This document shows, one piece after another, positions 8,172 through 15,955 of a stretch of DNA of 29,550 bases. Under the pieces are notes generated by a model, which saw only the letters and a list, made by a program, of their open reading frames with translations, made no database searches and had not been told where the DNA came from. Within the stretch, counting starts at the first letter, position 1. Every line of letters begins with the position of its first letter. This stretch comes from Citricoccus sp. WCRC_4 (GTDB lineage: Bacteria > Actinomycetota > Actinomycetes > Actinomycetales > Micrococcaceae), in contig JAPFFX010000050.1 in the NCBI GenBank assembly GCA_026645375.1, positions 1-29,550 on the forward strand. The letters are read 5' to 3'. The position numbers were made by a program, and so were the translations under genes.

Positions 8172-10102
8172 CGGAGACGAGGGACCGGGGAACGCCCCGG
8201 GAGGCGGGCTCGGCGCACCCGCGCGACACCCGCTGGTCGGTCTGGGCACCGGAGGCCCGGACCGTCGAACTGGTGGTCACCGACCGCGAGCCGGGGGCCG
8301 TCCACGACAGCGCCGACCGGTGGGCCGGTGCCGAGGCGTTCCCGATGGAACCGGCCGGGGACGGTTGGTGGGTGCCCGGGGCCGCGGCCCCCGGGGGCAC
8401 CGACGTGGGCTACGGATACCGCGTGGACGGCGAGGGGCCGTTCCCGGACCCGCGCTCGCGGTGCCAGCCGGACACCGTCCACGGCCCCTCCCGGCTGGTC
8501 GATCCCGCGGCGTACGACTGGCAGGACGGCGACTGGTCCGGACGGCCACTGCGGGGTGCGGTCATCTACGAGCTCCACGTGGGCACCTTCACCCCCGAGG
8601 GCACCCTCGAGGCGGCCCTCGGGCGGCTCGACCACCTGGTCTCGCTCGGGGTGACGCACGTGGAACTGCTGCCCGTGAACTCCTTCGGCGGCCGGCACAA
8701 CTGGGGGTACGACGGCGTCGGCTGGTACGCCGTCGACGCCTCCTACGGCGGGCCGGAGTCCTACCGGCGCTTCGTGGACGCCTGCCACGCGGCCGGGCTG
8801 GCCGTCCTGCAGGACGTCGTCTACAACCACCTGGGGCCCTCCGGGAACTACCTGCCGACGTTCGGCCCCTACCTGACCGAGCAGTCCACCGGCTGGGGCA
8901 GCGGCCTGAACCTGGACGGTCCGGATTCGGACGAGGTCCGCCGCTACATCCTGGACAACATCCGGATGTGGGCCGAGGAGTACCACGTGGACGGATTCCG
9001 GTTGGACGCCGTCCACGCACTGCACGACACCCGCGCGGTCCACCTGCTCGAGGAGATGGCCACCGAGGTCGACACCCTGTCCGCGCGGCTGGGCCGGCCC
9101 CTGGTGCTGGTGGCCGAATCGGACCTGAACGATCCCCGGATGATCAGCCCCCGCGCAGACGGGGGCGCAGGCGGCTACGGGCTGACCGGTCAGTGGTCGG
9201 ACGACTTCCACCACGCCGTGCACGTGGCACTGACCGGGGAGACCGAGGGCTACTACGCCGACTTCGCCTCCCTGGACGCACTGGGCAAGGTCCTCAACGC
9301 GGGCTTCTTCCACGACGGCACCTACTCGTCCTTCCGCCGCCGCCACCACGGCCGCCCGCTGGGCGAGCACACCCCGGCGGAGGCCCTCGTGGTGTGCACC
9401 CAGAACCACGACCAGGTCGGCAACCGGGCCACGGGAGACCGGCTCACCGCGTCCCTGGACGAGGGGCGGCTGGCCATCGCGGCGGCGCTGCTGATGGCCG
9501 GGCCGTTCACGCCCATGCTGTTCATGGGGGAGGAATGGGCGGCGTCCACGCCGTGGCAGTTCTTCACGGCCCACCGGGAACCGGAACTGGCCGAGGCGGT
9601 GACCCAGGGCCGGCGCAAGGAGTTCGAGCGCATGGCCTGGGACCATGACGCCGTGCCGGACCCACAGGACGAGCAGACCTTCCGGGACTCCACGCTGCGC
9701 TGGGAGGAGGCCGGCACCGGCCGGCACGCCCGGCTGCTGGACCTGTACCGCCAGCTGGCCGCCCTGCGCGCCGAGCTGCCCGAACTGACCGACCCCGACC
9801 GCTCCACCACGCGCGCCACCGTCGACGCCGGCCGGCGCCACCTGCGGCTGGACCGTGGCCTGCGGAAGGGGGCGGCCGACGTCGGGACCGGGGTGGGGGC
9901 GTCCCTCGAGGCCGGCGGGCACGGCGCGGGATCCGTGGTGCTCCTGGCCGCCTTCGGCGAGGACCCGATGCCGGTCCCGCCCGACCTGACCGGTCACCGG
10001 CTGCTGGCCGGCCACAGCACCGACGGGCCCGTGCCGGCCGGCGAGGACGAACCGCCGGCGTCCGTCCCCGCACCCGGTTTCCTGCTCCTCGGGCGTCGCT
10101 GA
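8168..10102 (+). CDS. treZ: Malto-oligosyltrehalose trehalohydrolase
   Basis: The 644-residue GH13 enzyme releases trehalose from maltooligosyl trehalose, completing the pathway begun by TreY. An N-terminal CBM48-like module (WSVWAPEARTVELVV, about 21-35) precedes the barrel. Barrel motifs are DVVYNHLGPSGNY (region I), GFRLDAV with nucleophile Asp280, VAESDLNDPR with Glu317, and QNHDQVGNR with Asp415. It is a little longer than many TreZ proteins (about 560-600). The extra length includes an Asp/Gly-rich N-terminal lead-in and a low-complexity stretch near the C-terminus (about 560-590). ATG 8168 overlaps the treY stop (ATGA). The stop faces the convergent DUF4032 gene only 19 nt away. Confidence 0.96.
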   Translation: MTETRDRGTPREAGSAHPRDTRWSVWAPEARTVELVVTDREPGAVHDSADRWAGAEAFPMEPAGDGWWVPGAAAPGGTDVGYGYRVDGEGPFPDPRSRCQPDTVHGPSRLVDPAAYDWQDGDWSGRPLRGAVIYELHVGTFTPEGTLEAALGRLDHLVSLGVTHVELLPVNSFGGRHNWGYDGVGWYAVDASYGGPESYRRFVDACHAAGLAVLQDVVYNHLGPSGNYLPTFGPYLTEQSTGWGSGLNLDGPDSDEVRRYILDNIRMWAEEYHVDGFRLDAVHALHDTRAVHLLEEMATEVDTLSARLGRPLVLVAESDLNDPRMISPRADGGAGGYGLTGQWSDDFHHAVHVALTGETEGYYADFASLDALGKVLNAGFFHDGTYSSFRRRHHGRPLGEHTPAEALVVCTQNHDQVGNRATGDRLTASLDEGRLAIAAALLMAGPFTPMLFMGEEWAASTPWQFFTAHREPELAEAVTQGRRKEFERMAWDHDAVPDPQDEQTFRDSTLRWEEAGTGRHARLLDLYRQLAALRAELPELTDPDRSTTRATVDAGRRHLRLDRGLRKGAADVGTGVGASLEAGGHGAGSVVLLAAFGEDPMPVPPDLTGHRLLAGHSTDGPVPAGEDEPPASVPAPGFLLLGRR

Positions 10103-10121
10103 CCGGCGCTGCCGCCCGGGG

Positions 10122-11441
10122 TCACAGGCCGGGAGTCTGTGCCGACTGGGGGCTCCAGGGGCCGTCCGGCCCGGCGGCCCGCGGCGGCACGGCACGCAGC
10201 ATGGTGGTGGTGGGGTGCAGGGCCACGGCGTCCTCGTCCCGCCGCGCGGGCAGCACGGTGCTGATGTAGGACTGCAGGGCCTCGGTCAGCGGCACGGACC
10301 GGTTCTGGTTCTCGGACAGGAACCACCGGTGCTCCAGCAACTGGTGCATCACCTCGGCCGGTTCGAGCTTGCCGGACAGCTCGGCGGGGATGGACCGGGC
10401 CACGAGGTCGAACACCTCCTCGACCCAGAGGTGGGCTGCCTCCTGTTCATCGAGCTCGGGGTGCCGGTCGGCGCGGAAGTGGTCGATGTCCCGCAGCAGC
10501 CGGCGGGCCTGGTTCTCCTGCACGTCCAGTCCGGTCAGGCCCAGCAACCGCCGCTGGTGGTGGCCCGGGTCCACCACCTTGGGCTGCAGCACCAGCTCGG
10601 AACCGTCGGGGGTGGTGCGGATCGCGTACTCCTCCACGTCGAAGCCCAGGGCGTTGAGCCGGCGGATCCGGTCCTCCACCCGCCAGCGCTCCTCGGTGCG
10701 GAAGGACATGTCCCCGGTGAGCTCGTCCCAGAGCCGGCGGTAGGCGTTGATGATCAACTCGGACGTCGTCACCGGGTCCACGTCCGGATCCAGCATGCCG
10801 CCGCTCATCAGGTCCATCAGCTCACCGGCGATGTTGACGCGGGCGATCTCCAGGTCGTGCTCGCGTTGCCCGCGGGACAGGGAGGGGTGCAGTTCCCCGG
10901 TCTCGGCGTCCACCAGGTAGGCGGCGAAGGCACCGGCGTCACGGCGGAACAAGGTGTTGGACAGGGACACGTCCCCCCAGTAGAAGCCGACCAGGTGCAG
11001 TTCGACCAGCAACAGGGCCATCGCGTCGATCAGCCGTGTGACGGTGTCCTGGTGCAGGCTGCGGGAGAACACCGCGCGGTAGGGCAGGGAGAAGCGCAGG
11101 TGGCGGGTGACCAGCGCCGTCAGCAACGGCTCCCCGTCCGCCGTGGTGCGGCCGCTGACCACGGCCACCGGTTCCACGCACGGCAGGTTCAGCCGTTCCA
11201 GGCGCCGCAGCAGCTGGTACTCCCGGCGCGCGGACTCCTCCGTGGTCTCCTTCACGGCCACCACGGCCCCGGCCAGGTGGGCGAAGCGCACCACGTGCCG
11301 GGAGATGCCGCGGGGCAGGGCGGCGAGGGTCCGCACCGGCCAGTCCTCCAGGGAGACATCCCAGGGCAGGCCCAGCAGGTCCGTGGCGCCCAACTGCGAG
11401 GACACCGAGGTCGTGATGTCCAGTCCGGGGCGTGAGGCCAT
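10122..11441 (-). CDS. DUF4032 protein, lipopolysaccharide-kinase-like fold
   Basis: The 439-residue protein has a protein-kinase-like N-terminal half and a C-terminal DUF4032 region. Visible kinase landmarks are VVAVKETTEESARREYQLL with candidate Lys64 and Glu74, the catalytic-loop analogue YWGDVSLSNTLF with Asp157 and Asn162, and YLVDAETGE with Asp178 in the DFG position. All are intact, so phosphotransfer is plausible; the substrate is unknown. ATG 11441 is fixed by GGAAGGAG 7 nt upstream. It lies 79 nt behind the ABC ATPase gene on the same strand, so it is probably the distal gene of the otsA-otsB-ATPase operon, though a small hairpin sits in the gap. That context suggests a role linked to glucoside or osmolyte metabolism (inference). 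Confidence 0.85.
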   Translation of the reverse strand: MASRPGLDITTSVSSQLGATDLLGLPWDVSLEDWPVRTLAALPRGISRHVVRFAHLAGAVVAVKETTEESARREYQLLRRLERLNLPCVEPVAVVSGRTTADGEPLLTALVTRHLRFSLPYRAVFSRSLHQDTVTRLIDAMALLLVELHLVGFYWGDVSLSNTLFRRDAGAFAAYLVDAETGELHPSLSRGQREHDLEIARVNIAGELMDLMSGGMLDPDVDPVTTSELIINAYRRLWDELTGDMSFRTEERWRVEDRIRRLNALGFDVEEYAIRTTPDGSELVLQPKVVDPGHHQRRLLGLTGLDVQENQARRLLRDIDHFRADRHPELDEQEAAHLWVEEVFDLVARSIPAELSGKLEPAEVMHQLLEHRWFLSENQNRSVPLTEALQSYISTVLPARRDEDAVALHPTTTMLRAVPPRAAGPDGPWSPQSAQTPGL

Positions 11442-11500
11442 GGGACAGCTCCTTCCGTCGAGGTCGTCGCGGGTGACCGCTGGGCTCGTGCGCAGGACGT

Positions 11501-11514
11501 GGGGGAATGCCCCC
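11501..11514 (-). terminator. Small hairpin between the ABC ATPase and DUF4032 genes
   Basis: On the minus strand a GGGGG-CATT-CCCCC hairpin (5-bp stem, 4-nt loop) lies 6 nt after the ATPase stop codon. It may attenuate read-through into the DUF4032 gene. It is short and has no T-tract, so this is weak. Confidence 0.25.
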
Positions 11515-11520
11515 TGCCGC

Positions 11521-12201
11521 TCAGGACGACACGACGCCCGTGTCCGCAGTGTCCTCCATGAGCCGACCCCCGTCCAGCCGCAGTACCCGGTCCGCCGCGG
11601 ACGCCAGGGGACCGGGATCGGCCGTGGCATGCAGGGTGGTGACCTGCAGGTTCCTCACCAGCGAGCGGATCAGGTCCGCGGTGTGGTCCTTCAGCTCTGC
11701 GGGCACCGTGGCCAGCGGGTCGTCCATGAGCAGCACCGCCGGCCGCCGGACCACGGCCCGGGCCAGGGCCACCTGCTGCCGCTGCGCTCCGGTGAGCTGG
11801 TCCGGGCCGAGGTCCAGCCGGTCCGCCAGGTCCAGCAGCCGGGCGGCCGCGAGCACCCGCTCCTCGCGTTCGGAGTCCGGGACGCCGGCCACGCGCAGGG
11901 CGAAGCTCATGTTGTCCCGCACGCTCATGTGCGGGTAGAGGGCGTAGTTCTGGAACACCAGCACCGCGTCACGGTTCTGGGCCGGGACGGCGGTGACATC
12001 GATCCCGCCGATCAGCACCCGCCCGCTCGTGGGATCCTCCTGCCCGGCCACCAGGCGCAGCAGCGTGGACTTGCCGGCGCGCGGCGGGCCGACGATCACC
12101 ACGAACTGACCGTCCACGGCGTGCAGGTCCAGCCCGTCCAGGGCCGGGACAGGAGCACCCGGGTACCGCACGGTGATGTTCTCCAGGGTCACCGACGCCA
12201 T
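11521..12201 (-). CDS. Degenerate MalK/UgpC-like ABC transporter ATP-binding protein
   Basis: The 226-residue nucleotide-binding domain is close to MalK-type sugar importer ATPases: MASVTLENITVRYP start, Walker A GPPRAGKS (38-45), Q-loop Gln84 in FQNYALYPHMSV, and the NMSFALRVAGV segment. The regulatory OB domain of MalK (about 130 residues) is absent. Several catalytic elements are changed: signature LTGAQ instead of LSGGQ (136-140), Walker B MDDP with Asp161 where the catalytic Glu belongs, D-loop SNLD replaced by ATVP (164-167), and the switch His replaced by Ala194 (HATAD). It may hydrolyse ATP poorly or act as a regulator. No permease is nearby. It overlaps otsB by 13 nt, so it is in the ots operon. 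Confidence 0.85.
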   Translation of the reverse strand: MASVTLENITVRYPGAPVPALDGLDLHAVDGQFVVIVGPPRAGKSTLLRLVAGQEDPTSGRVLIGGIDVTAVPAQNRDAVLVFQNYALYPHMSVRDNMSFALRVAGVPDSEREERVLAAARLLDLADRLDLGPDQLTGAQRQQVALARAVVRRPAVLLMDDPLATVPAELKDHTADLIRSLVRNLQVTTLHATADPGPLASAADRVLRLDGGRLMEDTADTGVVSS

Positions 12202-12965
12202 CGGGCCACCGCCCGGAGCACCCCGGCCAGGCCGGCCGGACCGTCGATCCGGAACCGGGCCGCCGTCGGGCCCTCCCCGACCTTGATGCCGACGTCCGTG
12301 ACCGGGTCGAGGCGGGCGAAGGCGTGCTCGTCGGTGACGTCGTCCCCGGCGAACAGGACCGCCTCGGCACCGCTGGTCCGGCGCAGCAGGTCCAGCCCTT
12401 GGCCCTTGTCCGCGCGCACCACGGAGACCTCGTAGACGTCCTTGCCGTGGCCGGGGTAGATCCCGTCCCGGCCCGCCAGCGCGGCCTCGGCCTCGGCCAC
12501 CGCCCGGCGCTTGGCCTCCTCGGTCGCGGCCAGGCGCACCTGCAGCACCCGGCCGGCCGGCTTGTGCTCCACCCAGGAGTCCGGGTAGCGCGCCGCGATC
12601 TCCTCCAGCACGGTCCCGACGTCGGCCAGCGCCCTGCGCTGCGCCTCGTCCAGTTCCAGCGGGGGCGCGTCCGGCCCCAGGCGCCGCTCGGCCCCGTGGG
12701 ATCCGATCAGCAGGGTCCGGTCCGGGGGAGTGGCCACGGTGATGAGGGAGTCCAGGGCCCGGCCGGAGACCAGGGCGGTGTGGACGCCGGGCAGCCCCGT
12801 CAGCGACTCCAGGGCCTCGGCGTTCGCCGGGACCGGCCGGGCGTCCTCGGCGCGGTCCACGAGCTCGGAGACCACACCGTCGAAGTCGAGGGCGACCAGC
12901 ACCGTGTCCCGGGCGGCGAAGTCACGCAGGGCGCGCTCGAGGTCCGGGTCCAGGCCGTCAGTCAT
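12189..12965 (-). CDS. otsB: Trehalose-6-phosphate phosphatase
   Basis: The 258-residue HAD phosphatase removes phosphate from trehalose-6-phosphate to give trehalose. HAD motifs are in order: LDFDGVV with Asp27 nucleophile and Asp29 (motif I), SGRAL with Ser67 (motif II), a Lys in ADKGQG (about 187, motif III) and GDDVTDEHAF with Asp208, Asp209 and Asp212 (motif IV). The family element HKPAGR at 134-139 is also present. Length is usual for OtsB. ATG 12965 overlaps the otsA stop by 8 nt, and its own stop overlaps the ATPase start, so all three are translationally coupled. Confidence 0.95.
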   Translation of the reverse strand: MTDGLDPDLERALRDFAARDTVLVALDFDGVVSELVDRAEDARPVPANAEALESLTGLPGVHTALVSGRALDSLITVATPPDRTLLIGSHGAERRLGPDAPPLELDEAQRRALADVGTVLEEIAARYPDSWVEHKPAGRVLQVRLAATEEAKRRAVAEAEAALAGRDGIYPGHGKDVYEVSVVRADKGQGLDLLRRTSGAEAVLFAGDDVTDEHAFARLDPVTDVGIKVGEGPTAARFRIDGPAGLAGVLRAVARWRR

Positions 12966-14598
12966 CGGCCAGCCGCAGCTGCTCGGCCCGTCGCGCCTGT
13001 TCGGCCTGTTCGGCGTGCTCGTCCTCGCGGCGCTCGCGGTCGTCGTCGGTGTCCATGAAGGCGCTCTGGACGGCGTCCTCCGGCCGGGGCCGGTGGCGCT
13101 TGGTCCGTCCGCCGAGGCGGTCGAGGAAGTCCCGGGACCACTTGGCGACGTCGTTCGTGAGGACCTGCTGGTGCATGGCCTCCATCCGCAGGCGGGCGTC
13201 CTGGGGGTCCATCTGGATGGCCTCCATGATGGCGTCCTTGAGGCCGTCGATGTCATGCGGGTTGACCAGCAGCGCGTCGCGGAGTTGGTCGGCGGCGCCG
13301 GCGAACTCGGACAGGACGAGGACACCGCCCCAGCCGCCGCGCACGGCGGCGTACTCCTTGGCCACGAGGTTCATGCCGTCCCTCAGCGCGGTGACCAGCA
13401 TGACGTCGGCGGCCAGGTAGAGGGCCACCATCTCCTCCACGGGGTAGGAGTGGTGCAGGTAGCGGATCGCGGTGTGGCCCATGGTGTCGAAGGTCCCGTT
13501 GACCCGGCCCACGGACAGCTCGATCTCGTCCCGCAGTTCCCGGTAGGACTCCACGTTCTCCCGGGAGGGGCTGGCGACCTGGACCAGGCACGCCTGATCC
13601 ACGGTGACCTGCGCGTCCTCCAGCAGCTCGGCGAAGGCCTTGATCCGGTGGCGGATGCCCTTCGTGTAGTCCAGTCGGTCCACGCCGAGCAGGATGGTCT
13701 GCGGGTTGCCCAGTTCCTCCCGGATCTGGCGGGACCGGGCCTGGATCTCGGGGTCCGCGGCCAGGGCGGTGACCGTCTCCGCGTCGATCGAGATGGGGAA
13801 CGCCTCGGCTGCCACGGTGCGCGGGCCGCCGCCGAGGTCCTCCACGTCGAGCGAACCCGAGGTGAAGGTCTCACCCAGGATGCGCTCCACGGAGCGCTGG
13901 AAGTTCTCCACGTCCGAGGTGCGCTGGAAGCCGATGAGGTCCGCCCCGAGCAGTCCCTCCAGCACCGGGCGACGCCAGGGCAGCTGGGCGAAGATCTCCA
14001 CCGGTGCGAACGGGATGTGATGGAAGTAGCCGATGCGCAGGTCCGGGCGCAGCCGCCGCAGCATCCGGGGGACCAGCTGCAACTGGTAGTCCTGCACCCA
14101 GACGGTCGCCCCCTCGGAGGCCGTCTGGGCGGCGGCCCGGGCGAATCGGGCGTTGACCTGCTGGTAGGTGTCCCACCACTGACGGTGGAACTCCGGGCGG
14201 GCGATCACGTCGTGGTAGATCGGCCACAGGGTGGCGTTGGAGAAGCCCGCGTAGTACTCCTCGATGTCCTGCTCCGACAGCGGGACGGGCACCAGGTGCA
14301 TGCCGTCGTGGTCGAAGGGGTCGGTGGCCTGGTCCGCGTCCTCGGAGTCCTGGGGGGCGCCGTTCCAGCCGACCCAGGCGCCCTCCTCGCTGGCCATGAT
14401 GGGGGCCAGCGCGGTCACCAGGCCGCCGGGGGAGCGTTGCCAGGTGGTGTTGCCCTCCTCATCCACCACCCGGTCGACCGCCAGCCGGTTGGAGACCACG
14501 ACGAAGTCGTACTGTCCGGGGGCGGGCGGATCCCCGGCGGCCGGGTCGACGAACGGTACGGTGCCAGTGGGTATTCCGGTGTGCTGGGTGTCGCTCAC
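12958..14598 (-). CDS. otsA: Alpha,alpha-trehalose-phosphate synthase (UDP-forming)
   Basis: The 546-residue GT20 enzyme makes trehalose-6-phosphate from UDP-glucose and glucose-6-phosphate. Family markers are VVVSNRLA (about 33-40), SPGGLVTAL (about 56-64), WVQDYQLQLVP, the FHHIPFAPVEIF segment, GVDRLDYTKGI (from about 305), LRDGMNLVAKEY (about 403-414) and LSEFAGAA. The C-terminal 40 residues form a charged Glu/Arg-rich tail beyond the usual domain. GTG 14598 is the chosen start because AGGAGG lies 6 nt upstream. It is the first gene of otsA-otsB-ATPase, with a 9-bp hairpin just upstream of the ribosome site. Confidence 0.95.
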   Translation of the reverse strand: MSDTQHTGIPTGTVPFVDPAAGDPPAPGQYDFVVVSNRLAVDRVVDEEGNTTWQRSPGGLVTALAPIMASEEGAWVGWNGAPQDSEDADQATDPFDHDGMHLVPVPLSEQDIEEYYAGFSNATLWPIYHDVIARPEFHRQWWDTYQQVNARFARAAAQTASEGATVWVQDYQLQLVPRMLRRLRPDLRIGYFHHIPFAPVEIFAQLPWRRPVLEGLLGADLIGFQRTSDVENFQRSVERILGETFTSGSLDVEDLGGGPRTVAAEAFPISIDAETVTALAADPEIQARSRQIREELGNPQTILLGVDRLDYTKGIRHRIKAFAELLEDAQVTVDQACLVQVASPSRENVESYRELRDEIELSVGRVNGTFDTMGHTAIRYLHHSYPVEEMVALYLAADVMLVTALRDGMNLVAKEYAAVRGGWGGVLVLSEFAGAADQLRDALLVNPHDIDGLKDAIMEAIQMDPQDARLRMEAMHQQVLTNDVAKWSRDFLDRLGGRTKRHRPRPEDAVQSAFMDTDDDRERREDEHAEQAEQARRAEQLRLADD

Positions 14599-14619
14599 GA
14601 CGGACCTCCTCGTCCTCAT

Positions 14620-14641
14620 CTGTGCCGCCCGCGCGGCACAG
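14620..14641 (-). promoter_or_regulatory. Perfect 9-bp hairpin in the otsA leader
   Basis: CTGTGCCGC-ccgc-GCGGCACAG forms a perfect 9-bp stem with a 4-nt loop. It lies 9 nt upstream of the AGGAGG of otsA and would be in the 5' untranslated RNA if transcription starts near 14672. It could protect the transcript, mark a protein site or modulate ribosome access. Confidence 0.4.
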
Positions 14642-14678
14642 GCGACCGGGGCGCCGGACGGACCGACGGCCCTCGTCA

Positions 14679-14684
14679 AGCCTA
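14679..14684 (-). promoter_or_regulatory. Predicted -10 element for otsA
   Basis: TAGGCT on the minus strand predicts a start near 14672 and a leader of about 74 nt. No good -35 is visible. Confidence 0.3.
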
Positions 14685-14774
14685 GCCTCAGCCGGGGTGC
14701 GGCCGGGCCCGGAGCGCTCGGGGAGGGGGAACGGACGCCGGTGCCATCCGCCACGGGTTCCCAGGAAGGGCCGG

Positions 14775-14780
14775 TAGGCT
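14775..14780 (+). promoter_or_regulatory. Predicted -10 element for the DsbA-like gene
   Basis: TAGGCT predicts transcription from about 14787 and a leader of about 75 nt. No -35 match is seen at the usual distance. Confidence 0.3.
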
Positions 14781-14861
14781 GACCCCCGGCCCGGACGAGG
14801 TATCAGGGGGTACCGGCCGCCGGCACCGACCCACACCGCAGCCCCACCGACAGGCAGGACG

Positions 14862-15734
14862 ATGGCTTCCAACGACAAGCAGACCAAGGCAGAACGACAG
14901 CAGAGTGCCCGTGAGAAGGCCCGCCGGATGCAGGAGGAGCAGCGGCGCCAGGAGAAGCGCCGGTCCCTCATGGTCCGCTGGGGCGTCGTCATCGGCGTCG
15001 TGGTGGTGGTCGCCGTGGTCGTGGGCGTCATCTTCATGAACTCGTCCCGGTCGATTCCCGACGCCGGCCCGGCGCCGACCGTCGCCAACGAGTACGGTGG
15101 CGTGGTGCTGACCTCGACCACCGAGCTGGCGCCCAGCGAGTTCGGCGGCGAGCAGGTGGACGCCGCGTCCGTCGAGGTGCCGGAGACGCCCACCCCGATG
15201 GAGACCGTGCCCGGCCTCGAGGAGCGCGGGGCCGGCGACCCGGCCCAGATCATCATCTACGCCGATGCGAACTGCGTGCACTGCGCCAGCTTCGAGGCCG
15301 AGAACGGCCAGCAGCTGAACGAGTGGCTGGACGCGGGTGAGGCCACCGTGGAGTACCGCCTGCTGGACTTCCTGGACAACCCGGCCACGGGCAATTACTC
15401 CTCGCGCGCCGCCAACGCCGCCCTGTGCGTGGCCGAGGGGTCGCCGGAGAACTACAACTCCTTCGTGGCCCAGGTGTTCGCGGCCTACACCGGTGAGGGC
15501 ATGAGCGACGACGACCTCAAGTCCATGGCCTCCGGCCTGGGCGCGGACGTCAACGGCTGCATCGACGGCAACACCTACCGCCCCTTCGTCAAGTACACCG
15601 GGGCGACCGCCCGGGCGGACGGCGTGACCGGCACCCCGACCGTGTTCGTCAACGGCCAGAACTGGGCCGAATCCGCCCAGGAGGGCCAGTCCTTCACCGA
15701 CTGGGCCCAGTCCGTGATGGAGAAGAAGTCCTGA
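14862..15734 (+). CDS. Membrane-anchored DsbA-family thioredoxin-like oxidoreductase
   Basis: The 290-residue protein has a long charged cytoplasmic N-terminus (1-35, Arg/Gln/Glu-rich coil), one TM segment (about 39-58), a Pro/Glu/Thr linker and an extracytoplasmic DsbA-like domain (about 125-290). The active site is Cys138-Val-His-Cys141 in ANCVHCASF, and the cis-Pro loop is GTPTVFVNG with Pro259. Two further Cys (189 and 233) may pair. It probably makes or reshuffles disulfides in secreted proteins; actinobacterial DsbA-type proteins are anchored this way. ATG 14862 follows GGCAGGAC. It stands alone, divergent from otsA, with a large stem-loop after it. Nearby secreted SLH proteins carry conserved Cys pairs and are candidate clients. 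Confidence 0.88.
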   Translation: MASNDKQTKAERQQSAREKARRMQEEQRRQEKRRSLMVRWGVVIGVVVVVAVVVGVIFMNSSRSIPDAGPAPTVANEYGGVVLTSTTELAPSEFGGEQVDAASVEVPETPTPMETVPGLEERGAGDPAQIIIYADANCVHCASFEAENGQQLNEWLDAGEATVEYRLLDFLDNPATGNYSSRAANAALCVAEGSPENYNSFVAQVFAAYTGEGMSDDDLKSMASGLGADVNGCIDGNTYRPFVKYTGATARADGVTGTPTVFVNGQNWAESAQEGQSFTDWAQSVMEKKS

Positions 15735-15783
15735 TCGGCTGAACCCCGGTGGAGACGGCCCGACACGGCCGATCCGCTACCCT

Positions 15784-15835
15784 TGAAGGGCCGGTCTCCG
15801 AGACGCCGTCGCGGCGCCTGGGAACCGGCCCTTCA
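15784..15835 (+). terminator. Nested stem-loop after the DsbA-like gene, ending just before tRNA-Thr
   Basis: A perfect 12-bp outer stem (TGAAGGGCCGGT with ACCGGCCCTTCA) encloses a perfect 5-bp inner hairpin (CGCCG-TCG-CGGCG, 15804-15816). The outer arm matches the GAAGGGCC...GGCCCTTC style of the stem after tRNA-Val, so it is probably a terminator, although it has no T-tract. It ends one base before the tRNA, so the tRNA needs read-through or a start inside the structure. Confidence 0.55.
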
Positions 15836-15836
15836 C

Positions 15837-15910
15837 GCCTCCTTAGCTCAGCTGGCCAGAGCACCTGTCTTGTAAACAGGGGGTCACCGGTTCGAATCCG
15901 GTAGGGGGCT
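15837..15910 (+). tRNA. tRNA-Thr (anticodon TGT)
   Basis: The 74-nt cloverleaf has acceptor stem GCCTCCT / AGGGGGC with one G-T pair, D arm GCTC...GAGC, anticodon stem CCTGT / ACAGG around loop CTTGTAA (anticodon TGT, reading ACA), and T arm ACCGG-TTCGAAT-CCGGT. The 3' CCA is not encoded. Confidence 0.95.
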
Positions 15911-15955
15911 CTCCACGGCGGATCCGGTGTGCGTTCTCCTGCTCGGACGGCCCGG

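Noticed and set aside
6189..8249. Long minus-strand frame opposite treY
   Set aside because: No motif and no ribosome site; it runs through all treY catalytic codons in antisense.
11521..12201. Trehalose/maltose importer operon
   Set aside because: No permease or solute-binding protein lies nearby and the ATPase lacks key catalytic residues, so an importer cannot be claimed.
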